The notes beneath the pieces are model-generated. The model did no database searches. It was not told where the DNA came from and worked only from the letters and a program-made list of their open reading frames with translations. Positions 48,842-57,902 of a stretch of DNA of 64,000 bases are shown here, piece after piece; the stretch's first letter is position 1; each line of letters begins with the position of its first letter. The stretch lies in assembly GCF_006539185.1 (NCBI RefSeq), contig NZ_BJMN01000035.1:1-64000 (forward strand), in the 5' to 3' direction. The position numbers and the translations under genes were made by a program. Origin of the DNA: Streptomyces gardneri. GTDB lineage: Bacteria; Actinomycetota; Actinomycetes; Streptomycetales; Streptomycetaceae.

Positions 48842-51268
48842 GTGACGACGTCCATCGAAGCAAGGATCGCCGAGGAACTCGGCGTACGCGAGCGACAGGT
48901 GAAGGCGGCCGTCGAGCTGCTCGACGGCGGTTCGACCGTGCCGTTCATCGCGCGCTACCGCAAGGAAGCGACCGAGATGCTCGACGACGCGCAGCTCCGC
49001 ACCCTGGAGGAGCGGCTGCGCTATCTGCGCGAGCTGGAGGACCGCCGGGCGGCGATCCTCGACTCGGTACGCGAGCAGGGCAAGCTGACGGAGGAGCTCG
49101 AGGCCCGGATCCGGGCCGCCGACACCAAAGCGCGCCTGGAGGACATCTACCTGCCCTTCAAGCCGAAGCGCAGGACGAAGGCCCAGATCGCCCGCGAGGC
49201 CGGTCTGACGCCCCTCGCGGAGGGGCTGCTCAGCGACCCCTCGGTGGAGCCGACGGCCGCCGCGGCCGCCTTCGTGGACGCCGACAAGGGCGTCGCGGAC
49301 GCCGGCGCCGCCCTGGAGGGCGCGCGGGCGATCCTCACCGAGAAGTTCTCCGAGGACGCCGACCTCATCGGCGAACTGCGCGAGCGCATGTGGGGCCGGG
49401 GCCGGCTGGCCGCCAAGGTCCGCGAGGGCCAGGAGGAGGCGGGGTCGAAGTTCGCCGACTACTTCGACTTCGCCGAGCCGTTCACCGCGCTGCCCTCGCA
49501 CCGGGTGCTCGCCATGCTGCGCGGCGAGAAGGAGGACGTGCTCAGCCTGGACCTCGAACCGGAGGAGCCGTCCGAGACGCCCGGCCCGTCCTCGTACGAG
49601 GGGATCGTCGCGCACCGCTTCGGCGTGGCCGACCGGGGGCGCCCCGGCGACAAGTGGCTCCAGGACACGGTCCGCTGGGCCTGGCGGACCCGCATCCTGG
49701 TCCACCTCGGGATCGACCTGCGGCTGCGGCTGCGGACGGCCGCCGAGGACGAGGCGGTCCGGGTCTTCGCGGCCAACCTGCGCGACCTGCTGCTCGCCGC
49801 ACCGGCCGGCACCCGGGCGACGCTCGGCCTCGACCCCGGTTTCCGTACGGGCGTGAAGGTCGCCGTCGTCGACGCGACCGGCAAGGTCGTGGCCACCGAC
49901 ACGATCTACCCGCACGTCCCCGCCAACAAGTGGGACCAGGCGCTCGACAGGTTGGCGCGCCTCGCGAAGCAGCACGCGGTCGAGCTGGTCGCGATCGGCA
50001 ACGGCACGGCCTCCCGGGAGACCGACAAGCTCGCGGCCGAACTCCTCGCCAAGCACCCCGAGTTGAACCTGACGAAGGTGATGGTCTCGGAGGCCGGCGC
50101 CTCGGTCTACTCGGCCTCCGCCTTCGCCTCGCAGGAACTCCCCGACCTCGACGTGTCGTTGCGCGGCGCCGTGTCGATCGCGCGGCGGCTCCAGGACCCG
50201 CTGGCGGAGCTCGTGAAGATCGACCCGAAGTCGATCGGCGTCGGCCAGTACCAGCACGACCTGGCCGAGGTGAAGCTCTCGCGCTCGCTGGACGCCGTGG
50301 TCGAGGACTGTGTGAACGGCGTCGGCGTCGACGTCAACACCGCCTCCACGCCGCTGCTTTCACGGGTCTCCGGCATCAGCTCCGGTCTCGCGGAGAACAT
50401 CGTCGCGCACCGGGACGCCAACGGCCCCTTCCGCTCCCGCAAGGCGCTGAAGGACGTGGCCCGGCTCGGCCCGAAGGCGTACGAGCAGTGCGCGGGCTTC
50501 CTGCGGATCCGGGGCGGTGACGACCCGCTCGACTCCTCGTCCGTGCACCCGGAGGCCTACCCGGTGGTGCGCCGGATGGCGAAGTCCACGGGCGGCCAGG
50601 TCGCGGCGCTGATCGGTGACACGGGCACCCTGCGCTCGCTGCGCGCCGGCGACTTCGTCGACGAGACCTTCGGTCTCCCGACGGTGACGGACATCCTGCG
50701 CGAACTGGAGAAGCCCGGCCGCGACCCGCGCCCGGCGTTCAAGACGGCCACCTTCAAGGAGGGCGTCGAGAAGATCGGCGACCTGGCCTCGGGGATGATC
50801 CTGGAGGGGGTCGTCACGAACGTGGCCGCCTTCGGGGCGTTCGTCGACATCGGTGTGCACCAGGACGGTCTGGTGCACGTGTCGGCGATGTCGAGGACCT
50901 TCGTCAAGGACCCGCGCGATGTCGTGAAGCCCGGTGACGTGGTCAAGGTCAAGGTCATGGACGTCGACATCCCGCGCAAGCGGATCTCGCTGACCCTGCG
51001 CCTGGACGACGAGGCGGGCGCGGACGCGCAGGGCGGCGCGCCCAAGCGTGGCGAGCGGGGCGGCGACCGCGCCGACCGGGGTGGCCGTCCGCCGCAGCAG
51101 CGGCAGGGCGGAGGGGCCGGTGGCGGTGGTGGCCGCCGGAGCGAGCGCGGCGGCCGGGACGACAGGGGCGGTCGCGACCGCTCGTCGGCCCCGGCGCCGG
51201 GCAACAGCGCGATGGCGGACGCCCTGCGCAAGGCCGGTCTCCTGGGCGAGGGCGGCAAGCGCAAGTAG
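48842..51268 (+). CDS. tex: Tex-family S1 RNA-binding transcription accessory protein
   Basis: 808 aa. Tex N-terminal helical region (VPFIARYRKEATEMLDDAQL), YqgF-like RNase H fold (TLGLDPGFRTGVKVAVVDATG), helix-hairpin-helix repeats (GVDVNTASTPLLSRVSGISS) and S1 domain (ILEGVVTNVAAFGAFVDIGVHQDGLVHVSAMS). The Gly/Arg/Asp-rich C-terminus (about 740-780) is RGG-like. A highly conserved bacterial RNA/transcription factor. GTG start with GGGA upstream; the MITE may carry or displace its promoter. Confidence 0.95.
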   Translation: MTTSIEARIAEELGVRERQVKAAVELLDGGSTVPFIARYRKEATEMLDDAQLRTLEERLRYLRELEDRRAAILDSVREQGKLTEELEARIRAADTKARLEDIYLPFKPKRRTKAQIAREAGLTPLAEGLLSDPSVEPTAAAAAFVDADKGVADAGAALEGARAILTEKFSEDADLIGELRERMWGRGRLAAKVREGQEEAGSKFADYFDFAEPFTALPSHRVLAMLRGEKEDVLSLDLEPEEPSETPGPSSYEGIVAHRFGVADRGRPGDKWLQDTVRWAWRTRILVHLGIDLRLRLRTAAEDEAVRVFAANLRDLLLAAPAGTRATLGLDPGFRTGVKVAVVDATGKVVATDTIYPHVPANKWDQALDRLARLAKQHAVELVAIGNGTASRETDKLAAELLAKHPELNLTKVMVSEAGASVYSASAFASQELPDLDVSLRGAVSIARRLQDPLAELVKIDPKSIGVGQYQHDLAEVKLSRSLDAVVEDCVNGVGVDVNTASTPLLSRVSGISSGLAENIVAHRDANGPFRSRKALKDVARLGPKAYEQCAGFLRIRGGDDPLDSSSVHPEAYPVVRRMAKSTGGQVAALIGDTGTLRSLRAGDFVDETFGLPTVTDILRELEKPGRDPRPAFKTATFKEGVEKIGDLASGMILEGVVTNVAAFGAFVDIGVHQDGLVHVSAMSRTFVKDPRDVVKPGDVVKVKVMDVDIPRKRISLTLRLDDEAGADAQGGAPKRGERGGDRADRGGRPPQQRQGGGAGGGGGRRSERGGRDDRGGRDRSSAPAPGNSAMADALRKAGLLGEGGKRK

Positions 51269-51285
51269 GCATCGGCCCTGAGTGC

Positions 51286-51325
51286 ACGACGAGGCCGCGA
51301 CCCCATCGGGTCGCGACCTCGTCGT
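51286..51325. terminator. Bidirectional terminator after tex
   Basis: 18-bp stem with one G-U mismatch, from ACGACGAGGCCGCGACCC (51286-51303), CATC loop, to 51325. Between convergent genes. Confidence 0.85.
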
Positions 51326-51344
51326 ACGTCACACCTGTTCGGGG

Positions 51345-51746
51345 CTACGGCACGAAGCGCAGCGCCCACTCGGCGCGGTTGGCGACGGAGAGGTCGTCGT
51401 CCTCCGTCAGGGGCCGCAGGACAGCGGCGGCCGAGTTCGGGTCCGCCTGGACCAGGTCGACGATCTCGGCGGCCAGACCGTCCTGGTCGTCGCCCAGGTC
51501 GACCGCGGAGGCGCGGATCAGGGCCGGAAGGGCGTCCGGGCCGCCGATGGCCGCGAGGACTCCCCCGAGGAGCTCGCGGGCGTAGGCGTTCCGGTCGGTG
51601 AGGGCGCGGTCCAGCTCCGCCTGGAGGCGGGGCAGGAGGCCGGCGTCACCCGAGGCGGCGATCTCGTCGGCGAGGTCGATCGTCTCGTCGACGTCCGCGT
51701 CGAGATCGTCCAGCATCTCGGTCAGCCGGGTCAGTAGGTCGGTCAT
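51345..51746 (-). CDS. Small helical, HEAT-like protein
   Basis: 133 aa, acidic and almost wholly alpha-helical (LLTRLTEMLDDLDADVDETIDLADEI, ARELLGGVLAAIGGPDALPALIRA, LTEDDDLSVANRAEWALRFVP), with a spacing like short HEAT/armadillo repeats. No signal peptide. Its ATG overlaps the ComB-family gene stop (ATGA), so it is the last of a three-gene operon. Function unknown. Confidence 0.82.
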   Translation of the reverse strand: MTDLLTRLTEMLDDLDADVDETIDLADEIAASGDAGLLPRLQAELDRALTDRNAYARELLGGVLAAIGGPDALPALIRASAVDLGDDQDGLAAEIVDLVQADPNSAAAVLRPLTEDDDLSVANRAEWALRFVP

Positions 51747-52477
51747 GGTGCTGATGCCTCCTGGAATGCACCGTCCACGAGGACGGGGACGGTCGTCGAG
51801 CTATCGGTCTCGGCGGCCACGGCCACGTCCTGCGGAAAGCCGTACTCGTACAGTTCACGACCCGAGTCGCAGCCGTGCAAGGCGGCGACCGGGTCCTCCG
51901 TCGCCGTCCACAGCGTGGCCGCCGCGCTCGCCTCGGGGGTCGGGGTGCCCGTACCCGCGAGGGCGGAGAGCACCGCTCCCGCGCCGAGCAGGTCTTCGAG
52001 CGCGGGGCGCAGCGAGCCGTCGGGCCACCGCTCGCCGGAGGCGATGACGGCGAGCGGGCGGTCCGCGGAGCCGTACCCCCGGTCGGCGAGCCAGCGGGCG
52101 ACGGCCGTGCGGTTCCGCAGGGAGGCGGCGACGACGGTGGCGCCGTACCCCTCGGCCTCCGCCGCGATCGTGGAGCCGTTCGGGGAGGGCAGGACCAGAC
52201 GCGGCGGCATCGGCGCGGCGCGCAGGGCGGCCGGGGAGAGCGTCCACGGGTGGTCCGGGGTCGCCTCGCCGCGGCCGACGGCCAGGGTGGCGCCCACGCG
52301 GTCCGCGTACGCGGCGGCCGTGGCGTCCCGCCAGCGGTAGGGGTGGACGGCCGCGCCGGCCTCGACGGCGACGCCGACGGAGGTGGTGAAGGAGAGGACG
52401 TCGACCACGACGACGCAGGCGGCCGCCTGGGCGAGGGCCCGTGCCTCGACGGGCCCCCAGCCGAAGGAGATCGTCAT
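51743..52477 (-). CDS. 2-Phosphosulfolactate phosphatase (ComB-family)
   Basis: A 244-aa ComB-like phosphatase: VVVVDVLSFTTSV, LPSPNGSTIAAEA, ERWPDGSLRPALEDLLGAG and CDSGRELYEYGF. The family removes phosphate from 2-phosphosulfolactate in coenzyme M-like pathways. No other sulfolactate gene is present, so the physiological substrate may differ. The gap to the ABC-F stop is 10 bp, indicating an operon. Confidence 0.87.
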   Translation of the reverse strand: MTISFGWGPVEARALAQAAACVVVVDVLSFTTSVGVAVEAGAAVHPYRWRDATAAAYADRVGATLAVGRGEATPDHPWTLSPAALRAAPMPPRLVLPSPNGSTIAAEAEGYGATVVAASLRNRTAVARWLADRGYGSADRPLAVIASGERWPDGSLRPALEDLLGAGAVLSALAGTGTPTPEASAAATLWTATEDPVAALHGCDSGRELYEYGFPQDVAVAAETDSSTTVPVLVDGAFQEASAP

Positions 52478-52487
52478 GCGGTCGCCA

Positions 52488-54125
52488 TCAGAGCTCGGTC
52501 ACCTTGCCGTCGGCGACCTCGATGCGGCGGGTGGTGCGGACGGCGTCGAGCATGCGCCGGTCGTGGGTGACCAGGAGCAGAGTGCCGGTGTACGTGTCGA
52601 GGGCGGACTCCAGCTGCTCGATGGCCGGCAGGTCCAGGTGGTTGGTCGGCTCGTCGAGCACGAGCAGGTTCACTCCCCGGCCCTGGAGCAGCGCGAGCGC
52701 GGCACGGGTCCGCTCGCCCGGGGAGAGCGTGGTCGCGGGCCGCAGGACGTGCTCCGCCTTCAGGCCGAACTTGGCGAGCAGGGTGCGGACCTCGGCCGGC
52801 TCGGTGTCGGGCACGGCCGCGCAGAACGCCTCCAGGAGCTTCTCGGTGCCGTGGAAGAGCTTGCGGGCCTGGTCGACCTCGCCGACGACGACGCCCGAGC
52901 CGACGACCGTGTCGCCGGAGTCCAGCGGGAGGCGGCCGAGCAGGGCGGCGAGCAGCGTCGACTTCCCGGCGCCGTTGGCTCCGGTGACGGCGACCCGGTC
53001 GGCCCAGTCGATCTGGAGCGTGACGGGACCGAAGGCGAAGTCGCCGCGGCGGACCTCGGCCTCGCGCAGGGTCGCCACGACCGAGCCGGAGCGCGGGGCG
53101 GCGGCGATCTCCATGCGCAGCTCCCACTCCTTGCGGGGCTCCTCGACGACGTCGAGGCGTTCGATCATGCGCTGGGTCTGCCGGGCCTTGGAGGCCTGCT
53201 TCTCGCTGGCCTCGCTGCGGGCGTTGCGGCCGAGCTTGTCGCCGTCGGTGGCCTTGCGGCGGGCGTTCTTGACGCCCTGGGTCATCCAGGACCGCTGCAT
53301 GTGGCCGCGCGCTTCGAGGGCGGCCTTCTTGCCCGCGTACTCCTCGAAGTCCTCGCGGGCGTGCCGCCGGGCCGTGTCGCGCTCGTCGAGGTACGCGTCG
53401 TAACCGCCGCCGTACAGGGTGATCTGCTGCTGGGCGAGGTCGAGTTCGAGGACCTTGGTGACGGTGCGGGTGAGGAACTCGCGGTCGTGGCTGATGACGA
53501 CCGTCCCGGCGCGCAGCCCCTTCACGAAGGCCTCCAGGCGCTCCAGACCGTCGAGGTCCAGGTCGTTGGTGGGCTCGTCGAGGAGGAAGACGTCGTAGCG
53601 GGAGAGGAGGAGCGAGGCGAGGCCGGCGCGGGCGGCCTGGCCGCCGGAGAGCGAGGTCATCGGCTGGTCGAGGCCGACGGTGAGGCCGAGGGAGTCGGCG
53701 ACCTCCTCGGCGCGCTCGTCGAGGTCGGCGCCGCCGAGGTTCAGCCAGCGCTCCAGCGTCGTGGCGTACGCGTCGTCGGCGCCGGGCGTGCCGTCGACGA
53801 GGCCCTGGGTGGCCTCGTCCATGGCGGTCTGGGCGGCGAGGACGCCGGTGCGCCGGGCGAGGAACTCGCGCACGGTCTCCCCGGCGCGCCGCTCGGGCTC
53901 CTGCGGGAGGTGGCCGACGCTCGCGGTGGGCGGGGAGAGCCGCAGCTCGCCCTCCTCCGGGGTGTCGAGCCCGGCGAGCAGCCGGAGCAGCGTCGACTTC
54001 CCGGCGCCGTTGACGCCGACGAGGCCGATGACGTCACCGGGGGCGACGACGAGGTCGAGCCCGGCGAAGAGGGTGCGTTCGCCGTGGCCGGCGGCGAGGT
54101 CCTTGGCGACGAGGGTTGCAGTCAT
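52488..54125 (-). CDS. ABC-F family ATPase
   Basis: A 545-aa cytoplasmic protein with two ABC domains and no membrane spans. Walker A GLVGVNGAGKSTLLRLLAG and VTGANGAGKSTLLAALLG; signatures LSGGQAARAGLASLL and LSPGERTRAALALL; Walker B DVFLLDEPTNDLDL and LLVLDEPTNHLDL. ABC-F proteins act on the ribosome; some protect it from antibiotics. The class is not determinable here. The ATG at 54125 follows a TAGGAT -10-like box, so the leader is very short. Confidence 0.93.
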   Translation of the reverse strand: MTATLVAKDLAAGHGERTLFAGLDLVVAPGDVIGLVGVNGAGKSTLLRLLAGLDTPEEGELRLSPPTASVGHLPQEPERRAGETVREFLARRTGVLAAQTAMDEATQGLVDGTPGADDAYATTLERWLNLGGADLDERAEEVADSLGLTVGLDQPMTSLSGGQAARAGLASLLLSRYDVFLLDEPTNDLDLDGLERLEAFVKGLRAGTVVISHDREFLTRTVTKVLELDLAQQQITLYGGGYDAYLDERDTARRHAREDFEEYAGKKAALEARGHMQRSWMTQGVKNARRKATDGDKLGRNARSEASEKQASKARQTQRMIERLDVVEEPRKEWELRMEIAAAPRSGSVVATLREAEVRRGDFAFGPVTLQIDWADRVAVTGANGAGKSTLLAALLGRLPLDSGDTVVGSGVVVGEVDQARKLFHGTEKLLEAFCAAVPDTEPAEVRTLLAKFGLKAEHVLRPATTLSPGERTRAALALLQGRGVNLLVLDEPTNHLDLPAIEQLESALDTYTGTLLLVTHDRRMLDAVRTTRRIEVADGKVTEL

Positions 54126-54516
54126 GAGGGTACGAATCCTAGGCGACCGTGCGGGCCCGGGTCCGCCGGGCCGAAGGTACGCGGCTCGGGCGGGCCCGGG
54201 CGAGCTGGGGCGGGCCCGGGCCGGGCGACGCACCTCCGGCCGCGCGGCCTCGGGCCGGACGGGCTCGGGCCGGACGGGCTCCAGCCGGACTGGCTCCAGC
54301 CGGGCAGGGATCCACTCAGCCGAGCCCAGGCCGGACAGGCTCCGTCCGGACGGCGCTGCCGTCAGGCAGCCTCGGGGGGGGCGGGCTCCGCTCAGCTGGG
54401 CTCCGTCCGGACGGCGCTCCGGTCAGGCGGCCTCGGGCCGGACCGGCTCCGGCCGGGCGGGCGGGCTCGCGTCTGACGGGCTCCGGCCGGGTGGGCTCCC
54501 GTCTCGCGGGCCGTGG
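54126..54516. repeat. Degenerate GC-rich repeat region, 391-bp intergenic
   Basis: Filled by variants of a GGCTCCGGCCGGACG-like unit. A 39-bp direct repeat is clearest (54338-54376 and 54399-54437, few mismatches, period 61 bp). Six-frame open stretches here are compositional. It separates two minus-strand genes and may hold the ABC-F promoter at its low end. Confidence 0.6.
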
Positions 54517-54978
54517 TCAGGCCGCGGCGAGTCGTGTGTCGCCGTGGGGTTCCGTCGTCGTCCCGTCGAGGAGGCGGAGCAGCACCGACCGGTAGGTGTC
54601 GCCGCGGAAGCGGTACGGGCCGATGCCCGGGTAGCCGTCGCGGGTCAGGTCTACGGGGTCGGCGAGGTCGCCGGTCTGCCAGACGAAGTCGCGCCAGACG
54701 ACGTCCTCGCCGTCGTGCTCGACGACGGCGGTGACGGCGCCGCAGCCCGGGTCCTCGCAGTCGGGGCAGGAGTGGACGATCCGGCGGCCGGTGGCGTGGA
54801 GCAGCGTGCGGACGGTGTCGGCACGGAGCACCGGCGGGAGGTCCGAGGCCAGGGGCGAGACGGCGTCGACACCGTCGACGTCGTCGAGCCGGTGGAGCAG
54901 AGGCCTGCCGTCGACCACGAGATCGGGGGTGTCGCGGTGAGGGCCGGTGAGGTCGAGGTTCGTGTACGCGGACGGCAT
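54517..54978 (-). CDS. Small protein with a Cys-rich putative metal site
   Basis: A 153-aa protein, start MPSAYTNLDLTGPH, with SCPDCEDPGCGAVTAVV (C-x2-C-x4-C, perhaps Zn), VVWRDFVWQTGDLADPV and YRFRGDTYRSVLLRLLDG. I know the pattern from Streptomyces hypotheticals. No clear ribosome site before ATG 54978. The gene is divergent from the oxidase across 82 bp. Confidence 0.7.
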   Translation of the reverse strand: MPSAYTNLDLTGPHRDTPDLVVDGRPLLHRLDDVDGVDAVSPLASDLPPVLRADTVRTLLHATGRRIVHSCPDCEDPGCGAVTAVVEHDGEDVVWRDFVWQTGDLADPVDLTRDGYPGIGPYRFRGDTYRSVLLRLLDGTTTEPHGDTRLAAA

Positions 54979-55060
54979 GCCTGAAGTATTTCGCCGCCCC
55001 CGGTCCCGATCCATGGCTGTGCGGTCCCGGAAATGTCCCGGTCCCGGTACGGTCCCCGCC

Positions 55061-56017
55061 ATGGACAGCGACGTGATCGTGGTGGGCGGCGGGGTCGTCG
55101 GGCTGACGACGGCGGTGACCCTGGCGGAGCGCGGACTGCGCGTACGGGTCTGGTCGCGGGAGGAGGTGACGGCGACGACCTCGGCCGTGGCGGGTGCCCT
55201 GTGGTGGCCGTACCGGATAGAGCCTGCGGCGCAGGCCGGGGCCTGGGCGCTCGCCTCGCTCCGGGTGTACGGGGAGCTGGCCGCCGATCCGGAGCGGACG
55301 GGGGTGCGGTGGGTGGCCGGGGTCCACGCGGACACCGTCCTGGACACGTTGGGCCCGTGGGCGAAGGAGGTCCCTGGCCTGCGGCAGCTGGCCCCGGAGG
55401 AGGTGCCGGGGCCGTACGGCACGGGTCTCGCGGCGCGGCTTCCGCTCATCGACATGCCGGTCCATCTCAGCTGGCTGCGTGGCCGGTTCGAGGCCGCGGG
55501 CGGGGTCTTCGAGCGGCGTACGGTCACGGGGTTCGCGGAGGCGGCGGCCCGGGCGCGGGTGGTCGTCGACTGCACGGGGCTCGGCGCGCGGGAGCTCGTA
55601 CCGGACGCCGGGCTGCTGCCGGTGCGGGGGCAGTTGGTGCTGGTGGAGAACCCGGGCGTCGAGGAGTGGTTCACGGCGGCGGACGAGGGGGCGGGCGAGA
55701 CGACGTACTTCTTCCCGCAGCCGGGGCGGCTGGTGCTCGGCGGGACGGCCGAGGAGGGGTCGGAGCGGCTCGACGCCGACCCCGTGACGGCGGCGGCGAT
55801 CATCGCGCGGTGTGCGCGGGTGCGGCCGGAGATCGCGGGGGCGCGGGTCCTCGGCCACCGGGTCGGCCTGCGGCCGGCGCGGGCGGGCGGTGTCCGGATC
55901 GAGGCGGTGCCGCTGCCGGGCGGCGGGCGGCTGGTGCACCACTACGGGCACGGGGGCGCGGGGGTCACGGTCGCCTGGGGCTGCGCGGAGCGGGCCGCCG
56001 AACTGGTGGGTGGCTGA
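55061..56017 (+). CDS. FAD-dependent D-amino-acid oxidase-like protein
   Basis: A 318-aa flavoprotein: VIVVGGGVVGLTTAVTLAERG, then SAVAGALWWPYR, VVDCTGLGARELVPD, LLPVRGQLVLVENPG and a C-terminal VGLRPARAGGVRIE and HHYGHGGAGVTVAWGCA. DAAO-family enzymes oxidise D-amino acids or glycine to imino acids with H2O2. TACGGT (55048-55053) suggests a leaderless mRNA. Confidence 0.9.
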   Translation: MDSDVIVVGGGVVGLTTAVTLAERGLRVRVWSREEVTATTSAVAGALWWPYRIEPAAQAGAWALASLRVYGELAADPERTGVRWVAGVHADTVLDTLGPWAKEVPGLRQLAPEEVPGPYGTGLAARLPLIDMPVHLSWLRGRFEAAGGVFERRTVTGFAEAAARARVVVDCTGLGARELVPDAGLLPVRGQLVLVENPGVEEWFTAADEGAGETTYFFPQPGRLVLGGTAEEGSERLDADPVTAAAIIARCARVRPEIAGARVLGHRVGLRPARAGGVRIEAVPLPGGGRLVHHYGHGGAGVTVAWGCAERAAELVGG

Positions 56018-56051
56018 CGGCGCCAGGGGGTGTCCGGCGGCCGGGAACGGC

Positions 56052-56094
56052 CGCGGGGCGGGTGCGGTTCCTCTCGGACCGCACCCGCCCCGCG
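56052..56094. terminator. Strong bidirectional terminator
   Basis: Perfect 17-bp stem from CGCGGGGCGGGTGCGGT with a 9-nt loop, between convergent genes. Confidence 0.85.
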
Positions 56095-56101
56095 CGAGCC
56101 G

Positions 56102-56404
56102 CTACTTCCAGAGCGGCGGGCGGTTGTTGTTCTCCGCGTCGTGGCACTGCTGCGCGCGGCGCTCCAGGGCGTCGGCGCGGGCGGCGGCCTTGCGGGCCTC
56201 CGCCATGGCGCCGAGGCCGCGGAGCTGGGCGGCGCGGGTGCGCTCCTTGTGGGCGTCCGACCGCAGCTTGTCGATGTTGCAGGTGATCCTGGCCGCGGCC
56301 GCGGGCTCGGCGGCCGCGGTCTGGCCGAGCAGCACGCCCCCGGCGAGCAGCGTCGTGGTGAGCACGGCCGTCAGGGTGCGGCGCAGGGGCAGTGTGTGGC
56401 GCAT
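56102..56404 (-). CDS. Small secreted protein
   Basis: 100 aa. Signal peptide MRHTLPLRRTLTAVLTTTLL ... GQTAAAEP, then a short helical, basic mature part with two Cys (ITCNIDKL, RAQQCHDAENNN), which could form a disulfide. ATG 56404 has GGAG upstream. Function unknown. Confidence 0.8.
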   Translation of the reverse strand: MRHTLPLRRTLTAVLTTTLLAGGVLLGQTAAAEPAAAARITCNIDKLRSDAHKERTRAAQLRGLGAMAEARKAAARADALERRAQQCHDAENNNRPPLWK

Positions 56405-56522
56405 GGTGGTTCTCCAACTTCCCGGCAAGGGACACCGGTTTGAGGCATGGTCAATACCGACCAGTAACTTTACCGGTGCGAAAGTCGGTTTCACGCCAAT
56501 GCGCACTCCTGGTGCCGGACCG

Positions 56523-57902
56523 TCAACATTCCTTCACAGGACTCCCACTGACGAGGTGATAGGTCGCGCGCCCGTCGAGGAGGAGCGGGACGAGGGCGCG
56601 CTGCGACTGGCGCATCGGCACGAACACCCCGGCACCGTCCGGCCGGACGAGGACCCCGTGCAGGGCGAGTTCGTCGCCCGCCTCGGCGTACTGCTCGGCG
56701 TCCAGGCGGTAGCCGCAGGGCGGGTCCGCGAGGATCTCCCCGGGCTCCGGCGGGTCGTTGTCGGCGCCGCCGAGGAAGATCGGGCCCCGGTCGGCGAAGC
56801 CCCGGAGCCGGGCGGCTGCCGTGACCGCCGTGAGCGGTCCGCGCCGCTCGTCGACGTAGGCGAACATCCCTTCCAGTGCGACTCGTTGGGTGGCCACCCG
56901 GCGCCGGTGGTTACGCGCCGGGTCGTCCTTCTCGACCTCGTCGAGAGCGTCCACGCGGGTCTCGACGAGCAGGCCCGCCGCGTGCTTGATGCCCGCGGTG
57001 TTGCGCAGGATCCGCTCCTGGCCGTCGCCCGCGACCTGCTTGAGCGGCTTGCCGGTGAGGGGGTCGGTCCAGATGCCGTAGATGCCGGTGCTGTAGCCGG
57101 CGAGCCCGGCGGCGGGCCGTACGTAGGACTCCGACAGCGTCCGGGACTCGTCGTGGACGTGCGGGTCGGCGTCGAGGCTGCGGGGCCAGAGGGCGAGCAG
57201 GTCCTTGTCGTAGTAGCGGGGGGTGGCCCCGTACTCGTGGAGGTCGTAGACGAGTTCGGGGCGCCGGTCGCGGATGACGGCGGCGACGGCCCGGGCCTCG
57301 GCCGTACGCAGGGCGAGGTGGTCGCGGTTGACGTCGATGCCGTCGCCGTTGCCCCGGGTGTCGGCCTCCCGTCCGTCCGGGTTGGCGGTGGGGACGACGA
57401 GGAGGGTGGTCCGGGCGAGGAAGCGCGAGGTCTCCGCGTCCCGGGCGGTGGAGAGGTCGCGCAGCGTGCTCAGGCAGGCCTCGCGGCCCGCCGGCTCGTC
57501 GCCGTGCTGGCTGCAGACGAGGAGCACGGTGGTGCGGCCGCTGCCGAGAGTGGCGAGCCGCAGCGGCCGGCCCTGCGAGGTGGTGCCGATCGTGCGCAGC
57601 GACACCCGGTCGCTCCCCCGGTCGACGGCCGCGAGGAAGTCCCGCTCCTCGGCCTCCGTGGTCCACCGGACCCCGAGGCTGGTCTCGAATCCGGTGCGTG
57701 GCAGGGGGCGCGGGGGCGCGCTGTCCGCCGCCTTGGCGGGGACGGTGACGAGGGGCAGGGTGAGGACGGCGGCACCCGCCGCGAGGGCGAGCACCCGCCG
57801 CGAACTCCGGTGCGCGGTACGGAGCCTCGTCGGCGTCGTCGGGCTCGTCGATTCCGAACGGCTCGTCCGGTCCGTCGGGTTCGTCGGCCTCATGGGGCTC
57901 AT
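56523..57902 (-). CDS. Secreted M14-family zinc carboxypeptidase
   Basis: 459 aa. Signal region VLALAAGAAVLTLPLVTVPAKA, then a metallocarboxypeptidase domain: LVCSQHGDEPAG (HxxE), RGNGDGIDVNRDH, VYDLHEYG and the late LLVETRVD with the catalytic Glu. The ATG at 57902 overlaps the upstream peptidase stop (ATGA). Releases C-terminal residues from exported peptides. Confidence 0.9.
   Translation of the reverse strand: MSPMRPTNPTDRTSRSESTSPTTPTRLRTAHRSSRRVLALAAGAAVLTLPLVTVPAKAADSAPPRPLPRTGFETSLGVRWTTEAEERDFLAAVDRGSDRVSLRTIGTTSQGRPLRLATLGSGRTTVLLVCSQHGDEPAGREACLSTLRDLSTARDAETSRFLARTTLLVVPTANPDGREADTRGNGDGIDVNRDHLALRTAEARAVAAVIRDRRPELVYDLHEYGATPRYYDKDLLALWPRSLDADPHVHDESRTLSESYVRPAAGLAGYSTGIYGIWTDPLTGKPLKQVAGDGQERILRNTAGIKHAAGLLVETRVDALDEVEKDDPARNHRRRVATQRVALEGMFAYVDERRGPLTAVTAAARLRGFADRGPIFLGGADNDPPEPGEILADPPCGYRLDAEQYAEAGDELALHGVLVRPDGAGVFVPMRQSQRALVPLLLDGRATYHLVSGSPVKEC

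Noticed and set aside
54126..54516. Protein-coding gene in the repeat tract
   Set aside because: Frames consist of compositional Gly/Pro/Arg/Ser repeats without starts or homology.
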